Virus record (IMG/VR): IMGVR_UViG_3300023178_002233 | Span: 1 to 32,523 of that record | DNA: 32,523 nucleotides | Direction: 5' to 3' (one strand) | Source: a virus | In this document: positions 14,806 to 22,096 of the stretch, piece by piece | How the letters are laid out: each line of letters opens with the position of its first letter | How positions within the stretch are numbered: the first letter of the stretch is position 1 | Notes under the pieces: generated by a model | What the model was told of the DNA's origin: nothing | The model's input: the letters and a program-made list of their open reading frames with translations, nothing else | Database searches by the model: none | Program-made: the position numbers and the translations under genes

Positions 14806-15698
14806 AATTAAGATATTCAGAAGCGTTTTATAGTGTACAAGGTGAAGGTAAATTTGTTGGTGTTCCAAGTTTATTTTTAAGAACATTTGGCTGTAACTTT
14901 CGTTGCATGAACTTTGGCTTAGGAAAAAATGAGCCAATGCGTGATACAAAACAAAAAGATGGTATTAGACATAACCCAGAAGTAGCAGAATTAATTGCTA
15001 AAGATGTACATAATACAACAGAAAAATTTGAAGATTTGCCTATTATTCACACAGGTTGTGATACATATGCAAGTATCTATCCAGAGTTTAAACATTTTAA
15101 TAAACTTGCCGAAGTTGACGAAGTAGTTGAACATATAATTAGTTTACTACCGGAAGGTAAATGGAGTATGGATAATGGTCAAGATGTACACTTTATCCTA
15201 ACAGGAGGTGAGCCTTTGCTGGCATGGCAAAGACTTTACGTTGAATTATTTGAACATCCAAAGATGGGAGATTTAAAACATGTCACTATTGAAACAAATA
15301 CAACACAATCTTTACACGAAGATTTTAGAAATTACATCGAAAATCAAGATCGTATTCAGTTCACGTTCTCATGTTCACCTAAACTTAGTGTTTCGGGAGA
15401 ACCTCGAGATACTGCTATTAAGCCTAATATTGCTAATGACTACTTTAATACTAATAACAGTGACATGTATCTTAAGTTTGTTGTTGCCGATCAAGATGAT
15501 GTGGAAGAAGTTCAAAGAGCAGTTCGAGACTACAGAGACGCCGGTGTTGAATGTCCAGTCTACCTTATGCCGCTGGGCGGACGCAGTGAAGAATATGTTC
15601 TCAACGAAAGACAAGTCGCAGAGCTCTGCATGGAACAAGGATGGCGATTCAGCCCAAGAATGCACATCGGACTCTTTGGAAATGCGTGGGGGACTTGA
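14802..15698 (+). CDS. queE: QueE-like 7-carboxy-7-deazaguanine synthase (radical SAM)
   Basis: QueE rearranges 6-carboxytetrahydropterin into 7-carboxy-7-deazaguanine using SAM and an Fe4S4 cluster. The N-terminus has the typical QueE opening (YSEAFYSVQGEGKFVGVPS) and LRTFGCNFRC with C31 and C35. The third cluster cysteine appears to be C86, in TGCDTYAS, which matches the CDT that normally follows the motif at once; about 50 extra residues separate C35 from C86. TGGEPL (134-139) is the SAM-binding GGE motif. Length is 298, longer than many bacterial QueE (about 210-250). I believe marine phage QueE proteins share such an insert. The start overlaps the oxygenase stop (ATGA); a 38-residue gene overlaps its end. 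Confidence 0.86.
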   Translation: MKLRYSEAFYSVQGEGKFVGVPSLFLRTFGCNFRCMNFGLGKNEPMRDTKQKDGIRHNPEVAELIAKDVHNTTEKFEDLPIIHTGCDTYASIYPEFKHFNKLAEVDEVVEHIISLLPEGKWSMDNGQDVHFILTGGEPLLAWQRLYVELFEHPKMGDLKHVTIETNTTQSLHEDFRNYIENQDRIQFTFSCSPKLSVSGEPRDTAIKPNIANDYFNTNNSDMYLKFVVADQDDVEEVQRAVRDYRDAGVECPVYLMPLGGRSEEYVLNERQVAELCMEQGWRFSPRMHIGLFGNAWGT

Positions 15699-15798
15699 GA
15701 ATGCATTTGATGAAGAAGAATTTGTTGAAGATGAACAAAAGAAAAGAAAACACAAATCTAAAACGCTCGAAGATCGAGTTAGGGAGGCAGGCATATGA
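15682..15798 (+). CDS. Tiny acidic-basic protein, 38 aa
   Basis: Starts at the ATG at 15682 inside the last codons of queE and ends with TGA overlapping the next ATG (ATGA). The peptide has an acidic block (DEEEFVEDEQ), a basic block (KKRKHKSK) and TLEDRVREAGI. Couplings on both sides support a real gene. Function unknown. Confidence 0.55.
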   Translation: MRGGLENAFDEEEFVEDEQKKRKHKSKTLEDRVREAGI

Positions 15799-16211
15799 AA
15801 GAGTTCTTTAAAAAGATAACAGGACTTGATAAAGTAGAAGCTGAAAAAACTGCTTTAGAAAAAGAACGTAAACGAGTTAGTAAACTTAGTCCGGAAGAAA
15901 AACGTCGAGAAGCACTCGAAAAAGAAAAAGAAGCGGCCACTAAAGCAGGTGAACCGTGGGTTGCTGTACTTGATACACAAGTTAATCCAGACAACATTCG
16001 AAACGGATTCTTTGAGCTTGATTGGAACAACGAGTTTATTGAACAATTGATAGATGCAGGCTACAGTGGAGAATCAAATGAACAAATTGTAGATGCTTGG
16101 TTTAGAACTATTGTATCGCAAATGCTTGAAGATGAAGGTCAATCAACTGATCGTGGCATGGGTCATATTAACGTAACTCCAATAGATAAAAATAAAAGTT
16201 CGGTATCATGA
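15795..16211 (+). CDS. Conserved-looking phage protein with coiled-coil N-terminus, 138 aa
   Basis: Residues 1-48 are a Lys/Glu-rich helix (EKERKRVSKLSPEEKRREAL), likely coiled coil. Residues 52-125 are a compact domain (GEPWVAVLDTQVNPDNIRNG, FELDWNNEFIEQLIDAGY, EQIVDAWFRTIVSQMLE) that I recall from many marine T4-like phage genomes without function. The start overlaps the 38-residue gene and the stop overlaps a possible 32-residue gene. Confidence 0.75.
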   Translation: MKEFFKKITGLDKVEAEKTALEKERKRVSKLSPEEKRREALEKEKEAATKAGEPWVAVLDTQVNPDNIRNGFFELDWNNEFIEQLIDAGYSGESNEQIVDAWFRTIVSQMLEDEGQSTDRGMGHINVTPIDKNKSSVS

Positions 16212-16306
16212 TTTTGAAGAAACTTTTTGGATATATTCCTGTTTTTAAATTTGACAAAAGCAAGCATAGACAGTATACTATTAAGTATGAAGATTTATGT
16301 CAGTGA
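16208..16306 (+). CDS. Possible tiny protein, 32 aa, overlapping a promoter
   Basis: The ATG overlaps the preceding TGA (ATGA) and the TGA at 16304-16306 lies six bases before the RNase H gene. The peptide is basic (MILKKLFGYIPVFKF, then DKSKHRQYTIKYEDLCQ). The same bases hold a sigma70 promoter, so this could be coincidence, although the coupling is the same as for neighbouring genes. Confidence 0.4.
   Translation: MILKKLFGYIPVFKFDKSKHRQYTIKYEDLCQ
16251..16279 (+). promoter_or_regulatory. Sigma70 promoter for the RNase H gene
   Basis: TTGACA at 16251-16256 and TATACT at 16274-16279 with a 17-base spacer. Predicted start is near 16286, about 27 bases before the RNase H ATG, with GAGG at 16304-16307 as ribosome site. 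It lies inside a possible 32-residue gene. Confidence 0.83.
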
Positions 16307-16312
16307 GGACAA

Positions 16313-17299
16313 ATGAGTACATATATTTTAGTAGACACAGCAAATACTTTCTTTAGAGCTCGACACGTTGTACGTGGCGATCTTGACACGAAAGTAGGCA
16401 TGGCGCTACATATTACACTAAACAGTGTTAAAAAGGCTTGGACAGACTTTAATGCAGATCATGTTGTGTTCTGCTTAGAAGGTCGTAGTTGGCGTAAAGA
16501 CTATTACGAGCCATACAAGCGCAATAGACAAGAAACTCGTGATGCAATGACTCCTGCACAGCAAGAAGAAGATACTGTGTTTTGGGAGATCTTTGACGAG
16601 TTTAAAGACTTTATTGGTACAAAGACTAACTGTACAATGATGCGTCATCCGCAACTTGAAGCAGATGATTTGATTGCAGGTTGGGTACAGAATCATCCTA
16701 ATGACGATCATGTTATTATTAGTACAGATGGCGACTTTGCACAACTTATTGCACCTAACGTTAAACAGTATAATGGCGTTAATAACACAATTATTACACA
16801 TGAAGGTTACTTTGATGACAAAAAGAAACAGCCTGTGATTGATAAAAAGACAGGAGAGCCTAAAGGTGCTCCAGACCCACAATGGCTACTATTTGAAAAA
16901 TGTATGCGAGGTGATACAAGTGACAATGTTTTCTCCGCTTATCCGGGTGTTAGAAAGAAAGGTACAAAGAATAAAGTTGGCCTACTGGAAGCATATGACG
17001 ATAAGGCCACGAAAGGTTATAACTGGAATAATCTTATGCTACAGCGTTGGGTTGATCATAATGGCGATGAGCACCGTGTTTTGGACGACTACAACCGCAA
17101 TGTAACACTCTGTGATTTGTCTGCACAGCCTACAGACATTAGAGAGATAATTGATAACACTATTGCAGAAGTTGAACCTAAAGACATTACACAAGTTGGT
17201 ATGCGTCTTATGAAGTTCTGTGCTAAATGGGATATGCAACGTATTGCAGACCAAGCGGCACAATATGCACAACCCTTACAAGCGAGGTATCCTAAATGA
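16313..17299 (+). CDS. rnh: T4 RNase H-like 5'-3' exonuclease (FEN family)
   Basis: A 328-residue member of the 5'-nuclease/PIN superfamily, like T4 RNase H, which removes RNA primers and flaps from lagging-strand fragments. Metal-binding acidic blocks are visible: ILVDTANTFFRA at the N-terminus, VFCLEGRSWRKDYYEPYKRNR (about 48-68), LEADDLIAGWV (about 114-124), STDGDFAQL (about 136-144) and MRGDTSDNVFSAYPG (about 197-211). T4 RNase H is about 305 residues, so length fits. It has its own sigma70 promoter and is coupled by ATGA overlap to a downstream gene. It works with the polymerase and clamp at the start of the window. Confidence 0.88.
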   Translation: MSTYILVDTANTFFRARHVVRGDLDTKVGMALHITLNSVKKAWTDFNADHVVFCLEGRSWRKDYYEPYKRNRQETRDAMTPAQQEEDTVFWEIFDEFKDFIGTKTNCTMMRHPQLEADDLIAGWVQNHPNDDHVIISTDGDFAQLIAPNVKQYNGVNNTIITHEGYFDDKKKQPVIDKKTGEPKGAPDPQWLLFEKCMRGDTSDNVFSAYPGVRKKGTKNKVGLLEAYDDKATKGYNWNNLMLQRWVDHNGDEHRVLDDYNRNVTLCDLSAQPTDIREIIDNTIAEVEPKDITQVGMRLMKFCAKWDMQRIADQAAQYAQPLQARYPK

Positions 17300-17757
17300 T
17301 TAAAGCAAAAGAAGTATTAAAAAATAAGTTCTGGATTGTTGAACAAGATAACCAAAAAGTCGGTACTCTATCCTTTAATGAAGATCAGTATATGCTTAGT
17401 GACGCAAGCGGTACACGGTTTTTAACAAAAAATCAACTAACAAAAAGACTTGGCGGGAAAGTAGATTGGCAAAAACTAAACATTGTTGAAACACATATTA
17501 AAGAAATTCACGGTTATCCTACAAGTTGTACTCCGTATAATGATATGCTCGACGTTAAACGTAAATTGCCGTTATTTACAAAAAGTAAAAAATCTAAAAG
17601 TATTTACTGTGCCGGATACTATATTATTCGTTTTGACAAAGGATGGGTTAAATCATTTTGCCCTAAATTAATTACTATCGAACGTTACGAGACTCAAGGA
17701 CCATTTAAAACAGAAATAGAAATGCGTCAGGCGTTGAGTAAGGTTAATGCAAGGTAA
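17296..17757 (+). CDS. Conserved-looking phage protein downstream of RNase H, 153 aa
   Basis: A soluble basic protein with mixed strands and helices (FWIVEQDNQKVGTLSFNEDQ, VETHIKEIHGYPTS, then a C-terminal YYIIRFDKGWVKSFCPKL and YETQGPFKTEIEM). I recall homologues beside RNase H in cyanophages, without known function. Translationally coupled to RNase H (ATGA) and overlaps the next gene by 11 bases. Confidence 0.75.
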   Translation: MIKAKEVLKNKFWIVEQDNQKVGTLSFNEDQYMLSDASGTRFLTKNQLTKRLGGKVDWQKLNIVETHIKEIHGYPTSCTPYNDMLDVKRKLPLFTKSKKSKSIYCAGYYIIRFDKGWVKSFCPKLITIERYETQGPFKTEIEMRQALSKVNAR

Positions 17758-18553
17758 CTTATTATTTGTAGGATGTAGTCATACAAACGGATTTCATTGG
17801 AATGAAAAGTCTGGTGATAAGTTCCACTGGCAAGATAATAATTATGCAAAAATTTATGCAGAATCTTTAGCAGACGACATCTGCTACATTTATGCAGGTT
17901 CTGGAGCACCAAATAGTAAGTATCCTCGATGGATTAGACATGTACTTAATACACATAAAATTGATGGTGTATTAATACAGTCTACATATTGGGACAGATG
18001 GCCAATGGGCAATAATCTTGATTTAAAGTTTAGACATCTCGAACCTGGATATTTTACAAGAAAATTTTTAGAATCTGACAAGTTTGTTCTTTATGATGAT
18101 TATAATACTCGAGATTATAACGTAGTTGAATGGAATGAAAAAGTAAAATGGGATAGTGTAGGAATGTATGATGAAGGTTGTCCTGAGCTCAACGGCGGGT
18201 ATGACTGGAAGGGCTTTGATACTAATTATATGCATATGAAGTTTCATACAGAAATTGTTACACATCTTAAAAATGAAGAATATTGCAAAGACATTTTTGT
18301 AATTGACTCAATGTGCAATGTACCAGTATATATCTGGAGAATAAATGATAGGGTACAAATGTCAGAAAACTTAAATATGTTTGGAGATCTTAAAAATGTA
18401 AAAGTTTTTGAAACTCCTGCAAATATTTGGATTAAAGATAATTTAAATATTGATATAGAAGAAATGAAAATAGATGAAGAACATTACAATTTTGATGCAC
18501 ATAAAATAATTGCAGAAAAATTTATACCGGAGGTACTTAATGGATCCTATTAA
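17747..18553 (+). CDS. SGNH-hydrolase-like protein (copy B)
   Basis: A 268-residue paralogue of the protein at 11531. Shared blocks include the N-terminal strand with SHT, QSTYWDRWPMG, VTHL, LNMFGDL and the C-terminal DEEHYNFDAHKIIAEKF. In block I the usual GDSH reads GCSH (residues 9-12): the serine is kept, the preceding Asp is Cys. The DxxH of block V is intact. It may be an active esterase with a changed oxyanion environment, or a non-catalytic binding copy. Six kilobases separate the copies, so this is an old duplication or two independent acquisitions. Confidence 0.68.
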   Translation: MQGNLLFVGCSHTNGFHWNEKSGDKFHWQDNNYAKIYAESLADDICYIYAGSGAPNSKYPRWIRHVLNTHKIDGVLIQSTYWDRWPMGNNLDLKFRHLEPGYFTRKFLESDKFVLYDDYNTRDYNVVEWNEKVKWDSVGMYDEGCPELNGGYDWKGFDTNYMHMKFHTEIVTHLKNEEYCKDIFVIDSMCNVPVYIWRINDRVQMSENLNMFGDLKNVKVFETPANIWIKDNLNIDIEEMKIDEEHYNFDAHKIIAEKFIPEVLNGSY

Positions 18554-18776
18554 CACAAATCCTATTCAAATGTTTTTACAACAAGTTAAAACAGCAGACA
18601 CTGGCAATGCTAAAGAAGTTAAGCTCGATATGGCATCAGCAAAAAGATTAGCTTTTACTATTGGTGAAGTAATGACAAGGCTGAACGGAGATTTAGAAAC
18701 ATTACTTATTAAAAATGCTACAAAAGAAGATGAAGTCATTAAAGTAACAATGGACGGCGGAACTGGCTGGAAATAA
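18540..18776 (+). CDS. Small conserved-looking phage protein, 78 aa
   Basis: The start at 18540 is set by GGAGG (18529-18533) seven bases upstream and lies 14 bases inside the SGNH gene. The protein is helical with a VKLDMASAKRLAFTIGEVMT segment and a C-terminal strand ending DGGTGWK. It looks like a family of marine T4-like phage proteins; no function known. Confidence 0.7.
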   Translation: MDPINTNPIQMFLQQVKTADTGNAKEVKLDMASAKRLAFTIGEVMTRLNGDLETLLIKNATKEDEVIKVTMDGGTGWK

Positions 18777-18800
18777 ACTACGTAGATAACTGCTAAAAGA

Positions 18801-18808
18801 GATAAATA
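18801..18808 (+). promoter_or_regulatory. T4-type late promoter box GATAAATA
   Basis: GATAAATA matches seven of eight bases of the T4 late consensus TATAAATA and lies in the gap between two genes, 30 bases before the ATG at 18838. The same octamer occurs before the tail-fibre-like gene at 23593. T4-type late promoters need no -35 and are activated by the gp45 clamp, which this phage has. Confidence 0.65.
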
Positions 18809-18839
18809 TATGCGTATATTATTAAGGATTTACGCATAT
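18808..18839 (+). repeat. Leader hairpin with ribosome site in loop and start codon in stem
   Basis: A perfect nine-base inverted repeat, ATATGCGTA (18808-18816) and TACGCATAT (18831-18839), with a 14-base loop holding AAGGA. The last two bases of the right arm are the first two of the ATG at 18838. As RNA the stem would partly hide the start codon while showing the ribosome site. It may instead be a DNA dyad beside the late promoter. Confidence 0.55.
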
Positions 18840-19131
18840 GAGCAGACCAAAACCAAATGTTCTATTAGAACATGTAGATAAAAAAACATATAGATCTGAT
18901 CAAGTACTAAAAGCAGAAGCCATATGGGCTGTATTCTTTAAGGGCGAACCTTTTAACCTTAAATCTGCTAACATACTTACAAACTATCCTGGACCTAAAT
19001 ACAAAAAAGTATCTTTTTCAAATCCAGGTCATGCAATTAATCTTGCAAAAAAACTAAACGATATGTTTAACTGTAACGATTTTGAAGTTATCAAACTTAA
19101 CCAAGGCGAAAGTATTCCATTGTCACAATGA
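18838..19131 (+). CDS. Conserved-looking phage protein, 97 aa, late-promoter linked
   Basis: A 97-residue protein (RPKPNVLLEHVDKKTYRSDQ, NYPGPKYKKVSFSNPGHA, LAKKLNDMFN) that matches my memory of a widespread small protein of marine T4-like phages; function unknown. A late promoter box and a hairpin that includes the start codon precede it. The stop overlaps the next start (ATGA). Confidence 0.75.
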   Translation: MSRPKPNVLLEHVDKKTYRSDQVLKAEAIWAVFFKGEPFNLKSANILTNYPGPKYKKVSFSNPGHAINLAKKLNDMFNCNDFEVIKLNQGESIPLSQ

Positions 19132-19514
19132 ACTGGAAAGAAACCTATACAAAAATATTTCTAAAACAACTTGATAAATCTGTTAATGATGTTTCAATTA
19201 AAGAACATTTACCACAGTGGTGGCAGAATACAAGAGCAAAAGATTCTGGCGGCTTACGCCTTACTGACGAAGGTCTTCGTGTAATTACAGAAGATCTAAA
19301 ACTATCTACATATGACGTTCCATATCCTATAGATTTTGAAATTACCACTCAAACCATTATATTTTTAGATAAGTTTATTGACTGTCCTTACTATATGGGC
19401 CGAAAAGGTATTACAGTAACGGACGAAAAGAAAGCACTCGAACTTCATCTTTTTTCTGGCGATATACGAAAATATGGCTTAACTAAAGCAATGAACCGCC
19501 AGAAAAAAGATTAA
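19128..19514 (+). CDS. Conserved-looking phage protein, 128 aa
   Basis: A soluble 128-residue protein. It carries LPQWWQNTRAKDSGGLRLTD (about 28-47), DFEITTQTIIFLDKFIDCPY (about 66-85) and a C-terminal ALELHLFSGDIRKYG. I recall the same set of motifs in cyanophage hypothetical proteins. Coupled to the preceding late gene by ATGA. A sigma70 promoter for MoxR follows its stop by 19 bases. Confidence 0.75.
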   Translation: MNWKETYTKIFLKQLDKSVNDVSIKEHLPQWWQNTRAKDSGGLRLTDEGLRVITEDLKLSTYDVPYPIDFEITTQTIIFLDKFIDCPYYMGRKGITVTDEKKALELHLFSGDIRKYGLTKAMNRQKKD

Positions 19515-19533
19515 CTTTTTGGTAAAAAAGTAC

Positions 19534-19561
19534 TTGACATTAAACGTGTAGAGTGTATACT
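19534..19561 (+). promoter_or_regulatory. Sigma70 promoter for the MoxR-like gene
   Basis: TTGACA at 19534-19539 and TATACT at 19556-19561 with a 16-base spacer, in the gap before the MoxR gene. Leader of about 45 bases with GAGGGA at 19600-19605 before the ATG at 19612. Confidence 0.83.
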
Positions 19562-19611
19562 ATATATATAGTTAGAAATTAAGCACTGATTCACACAAGA
19601 GGGAATATATA

Positions 19612-20700
19612 ATGGAAGCAACAGCAACACGCACAGTAAGCCCAAACTCGGCAAAGTCAAGCATTAAACATGCTATTAGTAAAAAACGTCCTATCTTCCT
19701 TTGGGGACCTCCAGGCATTGGTAAGTCTGATATTGTTGCACAGATTACAGACAGTCTGCCTAATTCACATTTGATTGACGTTCGTCTTTCACTTTGGGAA
19801 CCTACAGATATTAAAGGTATTCCATACTACTCTGCAAACGATAATGCTATGGTATGGGGTGCTCCACAAGAACTTCCAAGCGAAGAATTTGCAAAACAAT
19901 ACGACAATATTGTATTGTTCTTAGACGAAATGAACTCTGCGGCTCCTGCGGTACAAGCGGCGGCTTACCAGCTCATTCTTAACCGTAAGGTAGGTACATA
20001 TAAACTGCCAGACAATGTAATGATTATTGCGGCTGGTAACCGTGATGCTGACAAGGGTGTTACATATCGTATGCCAGCACCGTTAGCAAATCGTTTCATC
20101 CATTTGGAACTTGCTGTTTCATTTGATGACTGGTTTGCATGGGCAGTTGATAACAAAATTCATAAAGACGTTGTAGGCTTTCTTAACTTTAGTAAGAAAG
20201 ACTTATACGATTTTGATCCAAAGTCTCCTTCACGTTCTTTTGCAACACCACGTAGTTGGTCGTTTGTATCAGAATTGCTCGAAGACGATCTTGACGAAAG
20301 CACAACTACAGATCTTGTAAGTGGTGCAGTAGGCGAAGGCCTTGCAGTCAAGTTTATGGCACACCGTAAGGTTGCCAGTTCAATGCCTAATCCAACTGAT
20401 ATTTTGGACGGCAAAGTAAGTGAAATGAAATCGAAAGAAATCAGTGCAACATATTCCTTAACGGTTTCACTTTGCTATGAACTTAAAGAAGCTTGTGATA
20501 AGAACGATAAAAAGTTTGATGCTAAAGTTAACAACTTCCTGCGTTTTGTAATGGATAACTTCGAGACAGAACTGGTTGTTATGGGTATGAAACTTGCTCT
20601 TACACAATACAACTTGCCAATTGATCCAGACGAAATTGATTGTTTTGATGAATTTCATGAAAAATTTGGCAAATATATCCAGGCCGCACAGCAGGCATGA
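19612..20700 (+). CDS. MoxR-type AAA+ ATPase
   Basis: A 362-residue AAA+ ATPase with Walker A GPPGIGKS (residues 32-39), Walker B VLFLDE (101-106) and a sensor 1 strand MIIAAGNRD (about 137-145), in the MoxR arrangement. MoxR ATPases remodel or insert cofactors into partner proteins and almost always pair with a VWA-domain protein; that partner is the next gene. The pair occurs in several marine T4-like phages, probably as a chaperone or enzyme-activation system. It has its own sigma70 promoter upstream and a strong terminator right after its stop, so it is a single-gene transcript. Confidence 0.87.
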   Translation: MEATATRTVSPNSAKSSIKHAISKKRPIFLWGPPGIGKSDIVAQITDSLPNSHLIDVRLSLWEPTDIKGIPYYSANDNAMVWGAPQELPSEEFAKQYDNIVLFLDEMNSAAPAVQAAAYQLILNRKVGTYKLPDNVMIIAAGNRDADKGVTYRMPAPLANRFIHLELAVSFDDWFAWAVDNKIHKDVVGFLNFSKKDLYDFDPKSPSRSFATPRSWSFVSELLEDDLDESTTTDLVSGAVGEGLAVKFMAHRKVASSMPNPTDILDGKVSEMKSKEISATYSLTVSLCYELKEACDKNDKKFDAKVNNFLRFVMDNFETELVVMGMKLALTQYNLPIDPDEIDCFDEFHEKFGKYIQAAQQA

Positions 20701-20704
20701 TATA

Positions 20705-20732
20705 AAAAATGGGCAGGAAACTGCCCATTTTT
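20705..20732 (+). terminator. Intrinsic terminator after MoxR
   Basis: A 12-base stem, AAAAATGGGCAG (20705-20716) paired with CTGCCCATTTTT (20721-20732), closed by a GAAA tetraloop. The A and T tracts make it work in both directions in principle. It separates MoxR from the promoter of the VWA gene, whose -35 begins two bases later. Confidence 0.88.
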
Positions 20733-20733
20733 C

Positions 20734-20762
20734 TTGACTTATATGTCATATTTGTGTATAAT
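20734..20762 (+). promoter_or_regulatory. Sigma70 promoter for the VWA metallopeptidase-like gene
   Basis: TTGACT at 20734-20739 and TATAAT at 20757-20762 with a 17-base spacer, directly after the MoxR terminator. The leader of about 25 bases contains AGAGGAC (20781-20787) before the ATG at 20795. Confidence 0.84.
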
Positions 20763-20794
20763 TAGTATATAAAGTTAGCAAAGAGGACAAAATT

Positions 20795-22096
20795 ATGAGC
20801 GTAGCGGGCACTAAACATTGGACACCAAATCCTGATATTACACCAGAAGAACTTGATGCAATGCGTGAAGAAACACTCGAACGCATTATTGTTGCACGAG
20901 TAGGCTTACTACTTCGACATCCGTTCTTTGGTAATATGGCAACTCGTTTACGCATTATGGCGGCAGATGATTGGTTACCTACTGCGGCTGTAGACGGACG
21001 CAACCTTTACTTTAATACTCAATTCTTTAATGCAATGTCAAACAAAGAAATTGAGTTTGTTATTGCTCACGAAATCTTACACTGCGTATTTGATCACTTA
21101 GGTCGTAGAGATGATCGCGACCCTGTACTTTATAACATTGCCGCAGATTACATTGTAAACAACATTCTTGTAAGAGACCGCATTGGCGAAAAACCTAAAC
21201 TTGTTGATTGCTATCAAGACTTTAAATATGAAGGTTGGCAGTCTGAAGCAGTATATGACGACTTGTTTGAAGAAGCAAAAGAGCGCGGTAAAGAATTTTT
21301 AGAAGAACTTGGTGAGTTGCTTGACGAACACCTTGACGGTGAAGGTGACGATGACGGTGCTGCCGAGGAAGGCAAAGAAGAAAAAGATTCAAAGGGTAAT
21401 AGTGTAAGCAAGAAAAAGCCTAAGTTTACTAAAGAAGAAGCAAAAAAAATTAGAGACGAAATTAAAGAATCTATGATGCAAGCGGCACAGGCCGCAGGCG
21501 CTGGTAATACACCAGGTGAAGTTCAGCGTATGATTAAAGAGCTTACTGAGCCTAAAATGAATTGGCGTGAAATTTTACAGCAACAGATTCAATCTACTGT
21601 TAAAAACGACTTTACATTTAGTCGTCCAAACCGCAAAGGTTGGCATACTGGCGCTATTCTTCCAGGGCAAGACTTCGATGAAACAATTGATATTTGTGTT
21701 GCACTTGACATGAGTGGGTCAATTGGTAATAGTCAAGCAAAGGATTTCTTAGGCGAAGTAAAAGGCATTATGGACCAGTATCAAGATTACAATATTAAAA
21801 TTTGGTGCTTTGATACTGAGGTATACAATGAACAAGAATTTAGTGCAGATGGCGGCAAAGATTTAACTGAATATGAAATCTACGGCGGCGGTGGCACTGA
21901 CTTTATGTGTAACTGGACTTATATGAAAGAACACGGTATTGAACCTAAGAAGTTCATTATGTTTACAGACGGTTATGCATGGGATAGCTGGGGCGATCCA
22001 GACTACTGTGATACAGTATTTTTAATTCATTCACATCATGATAAGAATTTAGAAGGCCCCTTTGGAGTAACAACACATTATGAAGAAGCGATTTAA
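20795..22096 (+). CDS. VWA-domain protein with N-terminal metallopeptidase-like domain (DUF2201 type)
   Basis: A 433-residue protein. The N-terminal domain has a zinc-protease helix HEILH (92-96) followed by FDHLGRRDDRDPVLYNIAAD, the DUF2201 pattern. A charged acidic linker (about 160-225) is followed by a C-terminal von Willebrand A domain with MIDAS motif DMSGS (305-309). VWA proteins of this type are the client or adaptor of MoxR ATPases, and the MoxR gene lies directly upstream. The pair probably assembles or activates another protein; whether the HExxH is proteolytic is unknown. Transcribed from its own promoter. Confidence 0.85.
   Translation: MSVAGTKHWTPNPDITPEELDAMREETLERIIVARVGLLLRHPFFGNMATRLRIMAADDWLPTAAVDGRNLYFNTQFFNAMSNKEIEFVIAHEILHCVFDHLGRRDDRDPVLYNIAADYIVNNILVRDRIGEKPKLVDCYQDFKYEGWQSEAVYDDLFEEAKERGKEFLEELGELLDEHLDGEGDDDGAAEEGKEEKDSKGNSVSKKKPKFTKEEAKKIRDEIKESMMQAAQAAGAGNTPGEVQRMIKELTEPKMNWREILQQQIQSTVKNDFTFSRPNRKGWHTGAILPGQDFDETIDICVALDMSGSIGNSQAKDFLGEVKGIMDQYQDYNIKIWCFDTEVYNEQEFSADGGKDLTEYEIYGGGGTDFMCNWTYMKEHGIEPKKFIMFTDGYAWDSWGDPDYCDTVFLIHSHHDKNLEGPFGVTTHYEEAI

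Noticed and set aside
15280-15681. N-terminal part of a frame overlapping queE
   Set aside because: Only the last 38 codons, from the ATG at 15682, have independent support; the rest is a shadow of queE.
19504-19524. Weak hairpin AAAAAG/CTTTTT after the gene at 19128
   Set aside because: The stem is all A-T except one pair and lacks a GC core, so it is not a convincing terminator.
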